Assembly (NCBI RefSeq): GCF_000499385.1
Contig: NW_013651788.1
Location: 23,058 to 87,057, forward strand
DNA: 64,000 nt
DNA from: Eimeria necatrix
Lineage: Eukaryota; Apicomplexa; Conoidasida; Eucoccidiorida; Eimeriidae
Direction of reading: 5' to 3'
Part shown: piece by piece, positions 46,533 to 57,739 of the stretch
How the letters are laid out: each line of letters starts with the position of its first letter
Numbering within the stretch: the first letter of the stretch is position 1
Position numbers and translations under genes: made by a program
Notes under the pieces: model-generated
What the model was told of the DNA's origin: nothing
The model's database searches: none
Seen by the model: only the letters and a program-made list of their open reading frames with translations

Positions 46533-48386
46533 CCCGGGAATCTTGCCTGAATTTTGAGGCCTGACAGCCTCTACGAACTGCTTCTCCACGTCATTCCGCA
46601 GCAGCAAATTGTAATGAACTTGACAAGCAGCAGGAGGAGGCAGCCCCCTCGCCTTGGCTAGCTGGCAGAAGCGCAGCAGCCCGTAGACAGTCTCGTTGCA
46701 GAGGCCCCATGCCCGAATCTGAAACGCGCGCAGCCACACAGCACCAGCTTCTGCTGCTGCTGCTGCTGTTGTTGCTGGTGTTGTTGCTGCTGCTGCTGCT
46801 GGCCTGGCGAGGGGCTAAAATGCCGCGAGGTGGCGTTTAAACCCGGTGGGATCGTGCGATCCCAGGGCAGCGGGGTCCTGCTGCTGCAGTGGAGTGCATG
46901 CAGCAGCAAATGCGCAGTACTTGCCTTGCCGTCTCTTAGCAGCACCTCCACTGCGTCCAGCCACGCCTCCATGGACACCCGCGGGTCCTGCGTGTCTGTT
47001 GCTGCTGCAGTCTGGCAGCAAACGTAAACAGCCCCGCAGCAAAACACTCAGCTCGAGCAGCAGCACACGGCCGGCAAAGCAGCAAAAAGACACAAACGCC
47101 CTAAGAACCCCGCCAGCAGGAAAGTGCAGCAGCAAACGCTCCAACACTCCCACGGGCTGCAGCAGCAACAGCAGCAGGCTGCTGCTACAACGTGCTGCAG
47201 CAGCAGCTGCAGACTGCTGCTGCAGGCTGCTGCTGCAGGGTATCAGGAGCAGCAGCTGCTGCTGCGACTCACGGGGATATCGTAGAGGACCTGGTGCGGC
47301 TCTCCTGTCTCGTGGCGCGGCACATAACGCTGCGGCCAGTGCAGCTGCAGCAAATCCACGTAGGAAGTGCCCAGGCGACGGAGGCTGCCTTCTGCAGCTT
47401 TTATAACATCCTCTGCAGCCAGGCCCGCCGCTCCGCTGCTGCGAACGAGAAGCAGCAGCAGCAGCAGCAGCGCAGCAGCAGCAAAAGCCGTTCCCCATGA
47501 AGGGCAGGGGCCCGCAGCGGCAGCAACAGCAGCAACGGCAACAACGCCGCAGCAGCAACAGAAGAAGCAGCAGCAGCAGCAGCAGCAGCAAGTGGCTACC
47601 TGTTAGTTGGCTGCCGCTGCAGCCAGGAGAGCCGCTCGTGGGGCCCCGCCACAGTGGCGGCCAGCACCAGCTCCGCGCGCTTTGCTGCTCCCCTAGCAGC
47701 AAGCCACTTGCCCACAATCTCTTCAGCAGCACCGAAGGACTCAGCAGCAGCAGGAAGCGGATACAGCTCCGCAGTGTCGATGAAATTCACCCCCCACCCG
47801 TCCACTGCGTAGCTCAGCAGCTCGCTGGGATTGTTGCAGTTCCCTTCCCCCGCGGGGGGCCCCTGGGGGCCCCCCATGAACATCGTGCCCAGGCCCACCT
47901 CCGACACGTACAGGTCGCTCTGGCCCAGCTGCCGGTAAGTCACCGGCCATGGGGGGCCCCCCTCCCGGGGGGCCCCCCCGGGGGCCCCCGGGGCCCCCCG
48001 GGGGGCCCCCGGGGATGGCGTTGGGGGCAGCTGGAGCCTATTGGGGAGCAGCAGTTTGGGGGCTGCGCAGCCCGTTGAGAGCGGGAGGGCCACGTGGGCG
48101 TACTGGCGGTGATAAGCCTCTTCGGGGGTCATGAGGGGTCCCCCGGGGCGGGCTGGAAGCGGGGGGGGAGGCAATACCTCCCCGGGTTCCCCTATGAGGG
48201 GCCCCCACTCCGGGGGCCCCGGGGGGCCCCCCACTGGGGCCCCCTCCGCAGCTTCCTCTGGCGGCGGCTCCCCTGCGCAGCCCGGCCTCTGCGCGGCTGC
48301 ACCCGCTGCTGCTCCTGTGTCTGCTGCTGCTGCTGCTGTGTCTGCTGCTGCTGCTGGGCGGGCCTGCGTCTCCGCATCTGCGGGGC

Positions 48387-48436
<50 letters not shown>

Positions 48437-49246
48437 GCGCGGCGGCGCCTGTTTTCAATGACTTTCTCTATCCAGGCCTTGTCTTTGGCTGTGAAGCTCC
48501 GCGCGAAGTTTTGCCGCGCAGCCAAAATCCCATAAGGGGCCTCCGGAATAAAACGCCACTGCTCCTCCCGCTGGGGGCTGCGGCGCATGCCTGGCAGCAA
48601 ACACAGGGGGCCGAACCCCGCATCCGGTTTGCAGCAGCAGCAGCAGCAGCAGCAGCAACCGCAGCAGCAGCAGCAAGCGCAGAGGCAGCAGCAGCAGCGG
48701 CAGCAGCAGCAGCGGCAGCAGCAAGGGTAGCAGCAGCAGCAGCAGCAGCAGGCGACCTGCAATCATTTCTTCGGCGAGCGTGGCCTGGCGGGCGATGTCG
48801 TCGTCTGGTTCTCTTGGTGGGGGTTCTGCTTCCTCCAAGTAATACCGCCGCGCCTCTGGGGTGTCCAGGCGGTAGTAGGGGGCCACGCCCTCCTCCTCAG
48901 GCTCTTCGCTCCCGTCCCCCGGCTGCGGGCCATACGCAGCAGCAGCAGCCGCAGCAGCAGCAGCAGTGGACCGGCAGACGCAGCAGCAGCAGCAGCAACA
49001 GAAGACTCCAAGCAGCACCAGCAGACCCGCAGCGGCAGCAAACCTCAGCAGCAGCAGCAGCCCGTAGCAGCTAGCTGTGGCTAGCTAGCTGTGGCTAGCT
49101 AGCTGTGGCTAGCTAGCTGGGGGACTGACCAGCTTGTAGGGGTTGTAGCGCCTGTAGGACCAGCTGTAATCCCGCTTGGGGTCATAGTAAGACTCCACAA
49201 AGTCAAAGCCCGCCTCCGCTGCAGTCGCGTTCACAGCTGTACACAC

Positions 49247-49279
<33 letters not shown>

Positions 49280-49758
49280 GCAACTATACATGTTATATAT
49301 ATATAACACAAATATATTATGTATTATATATAATACATATTGTATATCATATATGTACTATTTTAATATATGTGTCGTAAATGTACATATAGCATGTATC
49401 TGGAGGCTCCGCCCCCTCCGCCCTCAGAGCCGGTGGTCTAGGTAGGGTTTACGCGTTAGGGTTTAGGGTTTAGGGTTTAGGGTTACGTATGAGCCCGTGA
49501 GAAACGACGAGGCGGCCCGGGGGGAGGTCCCGCTTGATGGGAATCCAGTCTTCGTCAGGAACAGCTTCAGAAACGCCGTATTCTTCCTTGTCTTCTGAGG
49601 TGTACAGACACCGCAGAGGCAGCAGCCACGCGAGGTCTGCTGCTGCTGCTGCTGCTGCTGCAGCTGCTGCCCGCGCATCGCCCAGCTGGAGCCGCTGCTC
49701 TGCTGCGCCTGCTGTTATTGATGCTGGAGCTTCACAAAATGTGCCCCTCCTCTTCCAT

Positions 49759-49789
<31 letters not shown>

Positions 49790-49918
49790 GTGAGCCCACA
49801 ACAAAGCAGCAGCGGCGGGAGCAGCAATTTTCCCCGCTACAGCAGCAGCAGTAGCGGTTTCAGCTCCAGCAGTACCAGTGGCCTCGGTGCCAGCAGCACC
49901 AGAAACAGCAACAGCAAA

Positions 49919-49961
<43 letters not shown>

Positions 49962-51640
49962 GCAGCAAGGCACCTCTCTGGAGTCTTTTGAGCTCTTCGG
50001 GGTTGTCTGCCCACTGGGCTTTGATCTTCTCGAATGTTTTCAAGTCGATAAACATCGGCGTGGAGTCGAGGGCCTGAGAGCAGCAAATTAATTGAAAGTC
50101 TCGAGAAATTAATTTAAAACTTCGACAAATTAATTCAAAAATATCAACAAATTAATTCAAAAATATCAACAAATTGATTCAAAGGTATCAACTAATTAAT
50201 CCAAAAATATCAACAAATGAATTCAAAGTCCGGACACATTAATTCAAAAATATCGATAAATTAATTCAAAAGTCTCGACAAATTAATTCGAAAACTCTCG
50301 ACAAAATAAGCCAACAACTTTGCTGCTTCTGTTCTGCTTCCTTTTGTCTTTTTCTGATTTTGCCGTGAGCCTCCTCGACCTTTCGTCCCTAGCTAGCTAT
50401 CTAGCTATCTAGCTAGCTACCTAGCTAGCTAGCTAGCTAGCTAGCTAGCTAGCTAGCTAGCTAGTTGGGTGGCTGTCTGGCTAGCCGTTTGGCTATGTGG
50501 TTAGGCCGCTGGCGAGCTAGCTGGCGAGCTAGGCAAGCTCGCTGGCTAGCCAGCTGGCTAGCTAGCGGGCTAGCTAGCTAGCTAGGTCCGCAGCTAGCCA
50601 GACAGCTAGCTAGCCAGCTAGCTAGCCAGCTAGCTATCCAGCTAGCTAGCCAGCTAGCTAGCCAGCTAGCTAGCCAGCTAGCTAGCCAGCTAGCTGTCCA
50701 CCGCAGCTAGAGGCCTTTTGCGCACCTGGCGGTACAGAATGGTGTCTTGACCAATGGTCAAGGCCTTGACCGGCAGCTGGTCCACTGTGCGGGCTCCGGG
50801 GGGGGGAAGACCTTCTCTTTTGTGTCTTTCTTCTAAGTCTTGCTGCTGCTGCTGCAGCTGCGGGGGCAGCCAGGCGTGGCTAGCTGTGCCAGCTGCTTGC
50901 TGCTGCAGCGCGCGCAGCGCCGCCCGCCGCGCTGCTGCTGCTGCTGTCTGCGAAGGAGGCAGCCATTCCTCCTCCTCTGCTGCTGCTGCTGCTGCTGCTG
51001 CTGCCTCTGCTGCTGCTGCGTCGTCGGTGCTGTCTGCTGCAAAGGCCCCCAACCGCTCCTCTCTCAGCGCCTCAGCCTCCCCCAGATCTTCTGCTGCTGC
51101 TGCTGCTGCTTCTTCTTCTTCTTCTGCTGCTGCTGCGAACCGGGCTGGCAGCAGCCGCTCAGCAGCATCCTGGTAGTCCTCCTCCCCCTCATCAAAGCCG
51201 TCGAAGCCCTCGCCGCTGCTGCTGCTGCGTGCTGCTACTTCCGCAGGATCTTCTCTGTCTTCCTGCTGCTCCTGCAGCAAACTTTGCTGCAGCAAGTCCT
51301 CCATATCCTCAGGCTCATCCAGGTGAGCAGCAGCAGAAGCAGCAATCTTCAGAAACGATGGTCCTTCCTTGCAGCCCCTGTGCTGCTGCTGCTGCTGCCT
51401 ACCTGCGGTTATGAAGGAAGAGAGGCAGCAGCCCCTCGGTGGGCGTGAAAGGCTTGCTGCGAGCGCAGCTGCATGCTGCTCTCCAGGAAGCAGCAGCAGC
51501 AGCAGCAGAAGCTGCAGCAGCAGCAGCAGCCAATGCATAAAGTAGCCAGGAGCCAAGAAATGGAAGAAGCAGCGGCCCCACATTTCCCTTTGGTGCTGCG
51601 GCTTTCAGTCTAAGAAATGGAGAGAAGAGCAGCAAGGGCA
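45185..51640 (-). CDS. Aldo/keto reductase with long unrecognised N-terminal region
   Basis: AKRs reduce carbonyls with NADPH. The C-terminal part is a Tas/YajO-type AKR barrel over exons 48590-47600, 47438-47273, 46987-46925, 46718-46547, 46205-46082, 45716-45596 and 45328-45185. It shows YRQLGQSDLYVSEVGLGT, NFIDTAELYPLP (Asp and Tyr present), LVLAATVAGP (usual Lys is Thr), DLLQLHWPQR (His present), GLCNETVYG, LVAYGALAGGLLTGKYL and TSTLLGFSDLYQL. Phases also link upstream exons 48922-48757, 49236-49130, 49594-49487, 50073-49974 and a large one ending at 50726, coding acidic and low-complexity parts plus PMFIDLKTFEKIKAQWADNP, EDWIPIKRDLPPGRLVVSHG and YYDPKRDYSWSYRRYNPY. That region was not recognised. 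Introns after 46925 (AAG|GCAAGT) and 46547 (TCAG|GCAAGA) appear to be GC-AG. AKR identity is firm; the fusion and the 5' end are tentative. Confidence 0.72.
46225..46433. repeat. Telomere-like TTTAGGG arrays in an AKR intron
   Basis: Degenerate TTTAGGG and TTCAGGG units at 46225-46337 and 46365-46433, between exons 46718-46547 and 46205-46082. Confidence 0.9.
49066..49121. repeat. Short CTAG-core array in an AKR intron
   Basis: Four copies of GTGGCTAGCTAGCT just downstream (on the gene's strand) of the donor at 49129. Confidence 0.9.
49443..49486. repeat. Telomere-like array at the AKR gene donor
   Basis: TTTAGGG units. On the minus strand the intron after exon 49594-49487 begins GTAACCCTAAACCC, so the array starts at the splice site. 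Confidence 0.9.
50090..50310. repeat. AT-rich minisatellite in an AKR gene intron
   Basis: About ten imperfect units of roughly 21 bases (AATTAATTCAAAAATATCAAC type), immediately upstream (on the gene's strand) of the acceptor for exon 50073-49974. Confidence 0.85.
50388..50700. repeat. CTAG-core (GCTA)n array in the same intron
   Basis: About 310 bases of GCTAGCTA and GCCAGCTA repeats between donor 50725 and the AT minisatellite. Confidence 0.9.
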
Positions 51641-51737
51641 GCAGAATCCACCGCAATAAACACGACAGCAGCAGCAGCAGCAGCAGCAGCTCAGCTCCAG
51701 CAGCAGGCTTTAGCCCGCGGCTTTTAGGGCTGCGTGA

Positions 51738-52143
51738 ATGGAGGGGCCTTTGGTGCTGCTGCACAGCCAGTGGAGGCCCTCAGCAGGAGTATCTGCCCCA
51801 TTGCTTCCTCTATTTGAGGTTTGCTGCTCCTGCTGCTGCCTGTGCTGCTGCTGCTGCTGCTGCCCTCCTGGAGGGGCCGCTGGCGTCGGTGTCTTTCGAG
51901 TTGGTGCCAAACGGGTCCGCTGCAGTGTACAGCGCCTGCGCTGCTGTTACTGCAGCAGGAGCTGCAGCCTGTGCTGCTGCTGTTGAAGCAGCAAGTGCTG
52001 CAGACCGCCAATTGCTGCAGCTTGCTGCTAGGAGGCCCTTGAGACACTCAGGATCCGCTGGCTCCCCTGAGCTAGCCCTGCAGTGCCGGCAGTTTGTGTG
52101 CTGCTGCCCGACGAAGCAGCAGCAGCAGGCAGTTAGTCGCTGA
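51738..52143 (+). CDS. Possible small two-exon protein
   Basis: The ATG at 51738 reads MEGPLVLLHSQWRPSAGVSA to a donor at GAG|GTTTGC near 51818. This joins in phase to about 51874 (GPLASVSFELVPNGSAAVYS), then an Ala/Cys-rich helix and LLQLAARRPLRHSGSAGSPE, ending TKQQQQAVSR with TGA at 52141. About 115 residues. It overlaps the uncertain 5' limit of the opposite-strand AKR gene, so only one of the two extensions may be right. Confidence 0.3.
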
Positions 52144-52866
52144 AGAGCAGGATCCGCAGAGTTCTGCTGCTGCTGCTGCTGCTGCTGCTACTGCTAAGGC
52201 TTGAGGCAGCGAGTGGCGGCGCTCATGTCTGCGGGCTTCAGGCGGGTCCACGCCGCTGCAAACAACTTAAAGACCCTCTTTAATTTGCATTAATTAGAAG
52301 ATTTGTTTTTAATTTTGTCTCATTTCTTAACTGCTTCCTGCAGAAACCGATGAGCCCGTGGGGCCCCCGTCGGCAGCGTCGTGCACTGGGGGCCCATGGG
52401 CTGGGGCATTGAGGCGCTGCTGCTGCTGAATTGTTTGTTTGTCTTTGGATTCTTAAAAGCAGCAATTATTATTTTCATTTCAAAGGCGAAAAACGCGGAC
52501 AGGGGGTCTTCTGCTGCTGCCCTGCAGAGGGTCTCTCGGGCGCTGTCTTGGCCTATGGCTCCAGCCGCTGCTCCCCACAGCTGCCAAACCCTAAACCCTA
52601 AACCCTAAACCCTAGCGCCGAACCTGGGCCCTGCGAAAGGAGAATCCATGGGGAAACGGTAGGGGGCTCTCCAGTCTGTTGCGGGCCGCGAGGCCTTCCG
52701 TAGCAGCAGCTGCAGCAGCCCCGGGCCCAGCAGCTGCGGCTGCTTCTGCAGCAGCTGCTGCACCCACAGCAGCAGCTACCACCACGCTCGGAGAACCTGC
52801 TGCAGCGCAGCGAGCACCGACGGCGCAGGCCCTGGGCCGTGTGCTGCTGCTGCAGCAACAGCAACA
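52144..52866. other. Interval upstream of the ABC transporter
   Basis: Holds a short CTG run (52165-52195), an AT-rich part (52260-52330, 52430-52490), an AAACCCT array at 52584-52615 and a CAG-rich lead-in to the ATG at 52867. It probably includes the transporter promoter and 5' leader. No defined element was recognised. Confidence 0.4.
52584..52615. repeat. Telomere-like AAACCCT array
   Basis: Four AAACCCT units about 250 bases upstream of the transporter start. This is the last telomere-like array in the window. Confidence 0.9.
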
Positions 52867-53056
52867 ATGCTGGAGGAGACAGAGCCGCTGCTTGAGCACA
52901 GCGACGTTGCTGCAGCAGATGACGACTCCGACGCTGCTGCTGCGTCTGACGCCGTTGCTGCAGCAGCAGCAGCAGCCGCAGCAGAGGAGGAGTTCGCGGC
53001 GGGCTCCGCAGCGGGCGCCACCCAGGAGTCCGCCGCCGCCGCCGCAGCAGCAGCAA

Positions 53057-53094
<38 letters not shown>

Positions 53095-53326
53095 CCGTGC
53101 CGACGCCGCCTCTGGCCCTCCTGGTCCTCACTCACCTTCGGGTTTGCTGCTTGCCTCCTCGAGGGGGGCCCCTCAGGGTCTGGGAGGGCCCCCCAAACCC
53201 TAGAGGAGTTGCGAGCTGCTGCTTCGCGGCTGCCGCAGCTGGAGACCCCCCGCAGCACGCAGCAGGTGACGAAGTCCATCAGCAGCAGCCTGCTGGCCTC
53301 CGCAGCAGCGGCTGCTGCAGCCGGGC

Positions 53327-53379
<53 letters not shown>

Positions 53380-53794
53380 GGCAAGGAGAGGGACTTGTCT
53401 GTGTACCGCGTGCTCTTCCGGCTTGTGGCCCCCTGCGTGGCTCCCTTGGGTTTGCTGCGGCTGCTGGAAGTGCTGCTGTCTTCTTTGTCTCCTTTGCTGC
53501 TGGAGGGCATTGTGGCTTCTCTGGAGAGTTCGCTGCCGCCATCAGCAGCAGCAGCAGCAGCAGCAGCGGAGGAGCGCGGGGGCCCCGTGCTGTGGCTGCT
53601 GCGGCCCTGGGCCCAGCGGCCCCACACTCGCTTGCTGCTGCTGTCTTTGCTGCTGGCAGCAGCTTCTTACCTGCAGGTCTTTGCCAGTGTCCAGTGCGGC
53701 TTCAGAATGCGCAAAGTTGCACTTCGGGCCAAAAACGCTTTGCTGGCAGCAGTTTTCGACGCTGCGCTGCGCCGGCCCCACGCCCCGCTCCCCT

Positions 53795-53838
<44 letters not shown>

Positions 53839-56800
53839 GTGGCGGGAGGGGAGGGGGGTGAGCTGCAGGACGAGCTGCTCTCCGCGGCGGCGCCTGCAGC
53901 GGCTGGCTCGGGGTGCGAGGATGAGGCTCCAACAGCAGCTGCTGCTGCTGCGACAGCTGCTGCTGCTGCTGCAGCAGCGGCTGCTGCTGCTGCAAGGGCT
54001 GCTGCCGCAGCAGCTATCGGCTTTGTTGATGCAACCAAACCAAATAGTGCTTTGGGATCCGCGGGAAGACCCGCAGCAGCAACAGGCAAAGACAGCCCCC
54101 CCTGCAGAACCGGCAAAGACGCGCATGCAGCAGCAGCAGCAGCAGCAGCAGCAGCTGAAGAGGCTGCTGCTGGAGTGCTGAGCCCGCGCCCTCTGGTGCG
54201 GAGCCGCAGCAGCGAAACCGGCAGCAACGGCAGCAGCAGCAGCAGCAGCAGCATGAAGAAAAGCAAAAGTGCTGGAGGGGCGCTGACGCGGGCTGTTTCC
54301 TTTGGGGGCAATTTGCACCGCGTGGTGTCTCAAACTCTTTTCGACGGAGCTGCTGCTGCAGTTTTAACTGCAGCAGCAAGAGCTGAGACGGCTGCTGCTG
54401 CTGCTGCAGAGGCCGTTGCTGCTGCAGCAGAGCACGGCGGCGCAAGCAGTAGCAGTGGGTCGGAGTCGTATCTGTCGGTAAGTAGGTACCCAGTGCTGCT
54501 GCTGCTGCTGCTGCTGCGGCCGCCAGTCTCGCCTGTGCTGCTGCTGTTCTTCTGTCTTTGCTGCTACTGCTGCAGCCCTCCCCGAAGTGCAGCAGCAGCT
54601 GCTGCTGCTGCTGCTGACAGCCAGTTGCTGCACGTTCCTGCTGCTGCTGCGTTGGTGCCCAGGCGGTGAGTGAAGAGGAAGCAGCAAGTGGAGAAGAAGG
54701 TCCTTTTAATGGAGGTGGTTTTGCTTCTCCTCGGCAGCTGCCTTCTGGCCAAGGGGACAGCAGCAGCCCATCAGATGAGCGGCAGGCGTGGCTTGGTGCT
54801 GCTGCTGCTGCTGCTGCTGCTGGTTCTGGGGCTGCAGCGGGCAGAGGCGTCGGCAATTCGTTCCCTGAAGACAGGTCTAGGGGCAGCAGCAATGGCAGCA
54901 GCAGCAGCAGCAGCAGCAGCACCTTCAGCTTCACTGCACTGGCAAGGGCCATCAGCAGCGAGGCAACGACCGACTTGCCGGAGTCGTTCGAAAGGACGCC
55001 AGCAGCAACGTCCCACGGCTTGCAGCAGCAGCAGCAGCAGCAGCAGCAGGTGCTGCAGCGCGACGCGAGCCGGTGTGAAGCGCAGCCTTTGCTGTCGCTC
55101 GAGGGCGGCGCAGCAGCAGCTCGGCCTACAGTGTCGCCGCGGCTGCGTCAGCGGTCAGCAGGTCCTGCGTCGGGGTCTGGAAAGGACGGCCGCAGCAGCA
55201 GCAGCAGCGTGAGCAGCAGCAGCAGCAGCAGCGGGGTGGGGTCAGCCTCGTCCCCGTCTGCTGCTCTCGAGCTGGCCAACCTCGTCAGCGTCGACTGCGA
55301 AAGAACTCAAGTGGGCATTTGCGTGCTGCACGAGCTGTGGGCAGCTCCCTTAACTTTGGCCCTTAACCTCCTTCTGGTCTACAGGCAAATCCCCAGCGCT
55401 TTCCTCTACGCCGTCGCCGTCACAGGTGAGGCACTGCACTTCCCCAGCGCCGCAGCAGCAGCAGCAGCAGCAACAGGAACCGCAGCCGCAGCACAAGCAG
55501 CACCAGCAACGACAGCGGCACCAGCAGCAGCAGCAGCAGCAGCAGCAAGAGGAGCTCGTTGTGTGTTTGTGCGGGGTGCGTGGGCTTCGCAGGAGTGTGT
55601 CTGTTGGTGCAGCTGCGGCTGGGGGACTGTCTGCGTCAGCTGACGCACCGGATGATGAGCTGTCGAGACACCCGAGTGCGGGCGTGTCGGGAGCTGCTGC
55701 TGCACGTGCGGGAAACGAAAGTGCTGGGGTGGGAGAGCCACGCGTTTGGCCGCATTTGGAGTTTGCGGCTGCCAGAACTTCGCTTTCTGAGCTGCCGCTA
55801 CTACTTGCATGCAATCAGCAACTGCCTCTTCGTGTCCACGCCGCTGGTGGTGAAGGTCACTGCCCTCACTTGCCTCGTGGCCCGCGGGGAGGGTGGGGGA
55901 GGGGGGGCCACGCGGGCCAGCAGCCTCTTTGCTGCGTTGGCTCTCATAGACAAGGCCCTGCAGGCCCTCAACTCTTTGCCTACGCTCATGGGCGACTTGA
56001 CTGCTGCTGCGGTGGCTCTCAAGCGCCTCGGCAGGTGTCTCAAGCCCCCGGCGGCCGCGGTCCAGCTCCAGCTCCAGCAGCAGCAGCAGCTGCTGCAGCA
56101 GCAGCGGCAGCAGAAGGAACGCGCACAAAAACTTAAACGCAAACAGCAGGGACACGCCGCAGAGCCCGGAACAAGTGGAACAGACGCGTCCGCGGAGACG
56201 GGAATGCCAGCAGCAGCAGCAGCAGGGGCGCAAGCTGCCGCGGAAGCAGCAGCAGCAGGCATTCCCCCGGACTCTGCTGTTGTTTGCTTCCGCCGAGCCG
56301 CCTTCGCGTGGAGGCCCCTGCGGCCAAACGAGCTGCTGCCAACTTCTGAGCCATGTCTTTCCCCCACTGCCTTGGCAGCAGAAAGCCCCCAGACGGGCAA
56401 GGCAAGTGTCAGCGCAAGCAGCAGCTGCCCCAGCAGCAGCAGCTGCGCCAACAGCAGCAGCTGCAGCAGCAACCGTTCCGTGCAGCAAGTGGCCTCCATA
56501 CTCAGCCGCGCAGCAGATCGCCCCCCCCTGGCCGGGGAAAGCAAAGGGCCGTATTGCCTGCGCAGCAGCAGCGCAGTGCTGCACGACGCAGACCTGCAGA
56601 TTAACCCGGGAGAGCTGCACTTAGTAGTTGGCAAGTCAGGCAGCGGAAAGAGCAGCCTCTTAGCTGCAGTGCTGGGCGACATGAACCTAGTGAGGGGGGA
56701 GGCTTACCTCAACCTGCCTCGGCCTGCCACCAGCAGCACCTGCAGCAGCAGCAGCAGCAAAGGCAGCAGCAGCAGCCACAGCGGCTCAGGAATGCCCCAA

Positions 56801-57707
56801 CTGAAGGCGCTCGGCGGGCAGCCTCTAGAGGCAGCAGCGGGGGAAGGCGCCGGCAGCCAGGGCCTCCCAGGCAGCGAGTCTGCCGCAGAAGATCCTTGGG
56901 AGTTCATTGGCTTTGCGCCGCAGCAGCCCGTCATCTTCGAGGGAACCCTCCGAAGCAACATTCTCATGGGGCGGCCGCTGCTGCCCCTCGCCTACAGCCA
57001 AGTGCTGCATGCGTGCTGCTTAGAAAGAGATCTTGCTGCTTTGGGCGGCGACAGCACCCCAATAGACGCCGGCGGCCACAGGCTAAGCGGTGCGCGCAGC
57101 TCAGAGCTACAACATGGGCTTCGCAATAAGTCATTATTAGTACATTATGCTTTTCATTTGGAATTTTTGCTGCTTGTGCGTGGTTTTTGCTTTGCAGTAA
57201 GTCATTATCAGTGCATTATGCTTTTTATTCGGACGTTTTGTCTTCTGTTCTGGTTCGGGGTTTTGCAATAAGTGATTATCAGTACATTATGCTCTTCATT
57301 TCAAGTTTTTGCTGCCTGTGCCTGTTTTGGGTTATGCAAAATGTCATTATCGGCGCACTGAGTTTTCCATTTGGAGTTTCTGCCACTTGTTCTGGTCCCG
57401 GGTTTTGCAGTTCGTCATATTAGTGCACAATGCTGTTCATTTGAAGCTTTTGCTTCCTGTTCTGGTTTTTGAGCCATGGGCCCGAGGGCGCCAGGCATTG
57501 CAGCCTTCTGTGTGGGGAAGAAGCTAAACAATCTGGTTTTGTGTTTCTTTTTGTTGCTGCTTCTCTGCAGGGGGACAGAGAGCCCGCATTTGCCTGGCCC
57601 GCGCCTTCTACAGCGCAGCTGCTGTTGCTGCCTGCTGCAGACCGCCTTCTTCGGGGCAGCAGAAGGCAAGCGCAGCGTCTCAGGCGTCTGCCAGCAGCGG
57701 CGAAAGC

Positions 57708-57739
<32 letters not shown>

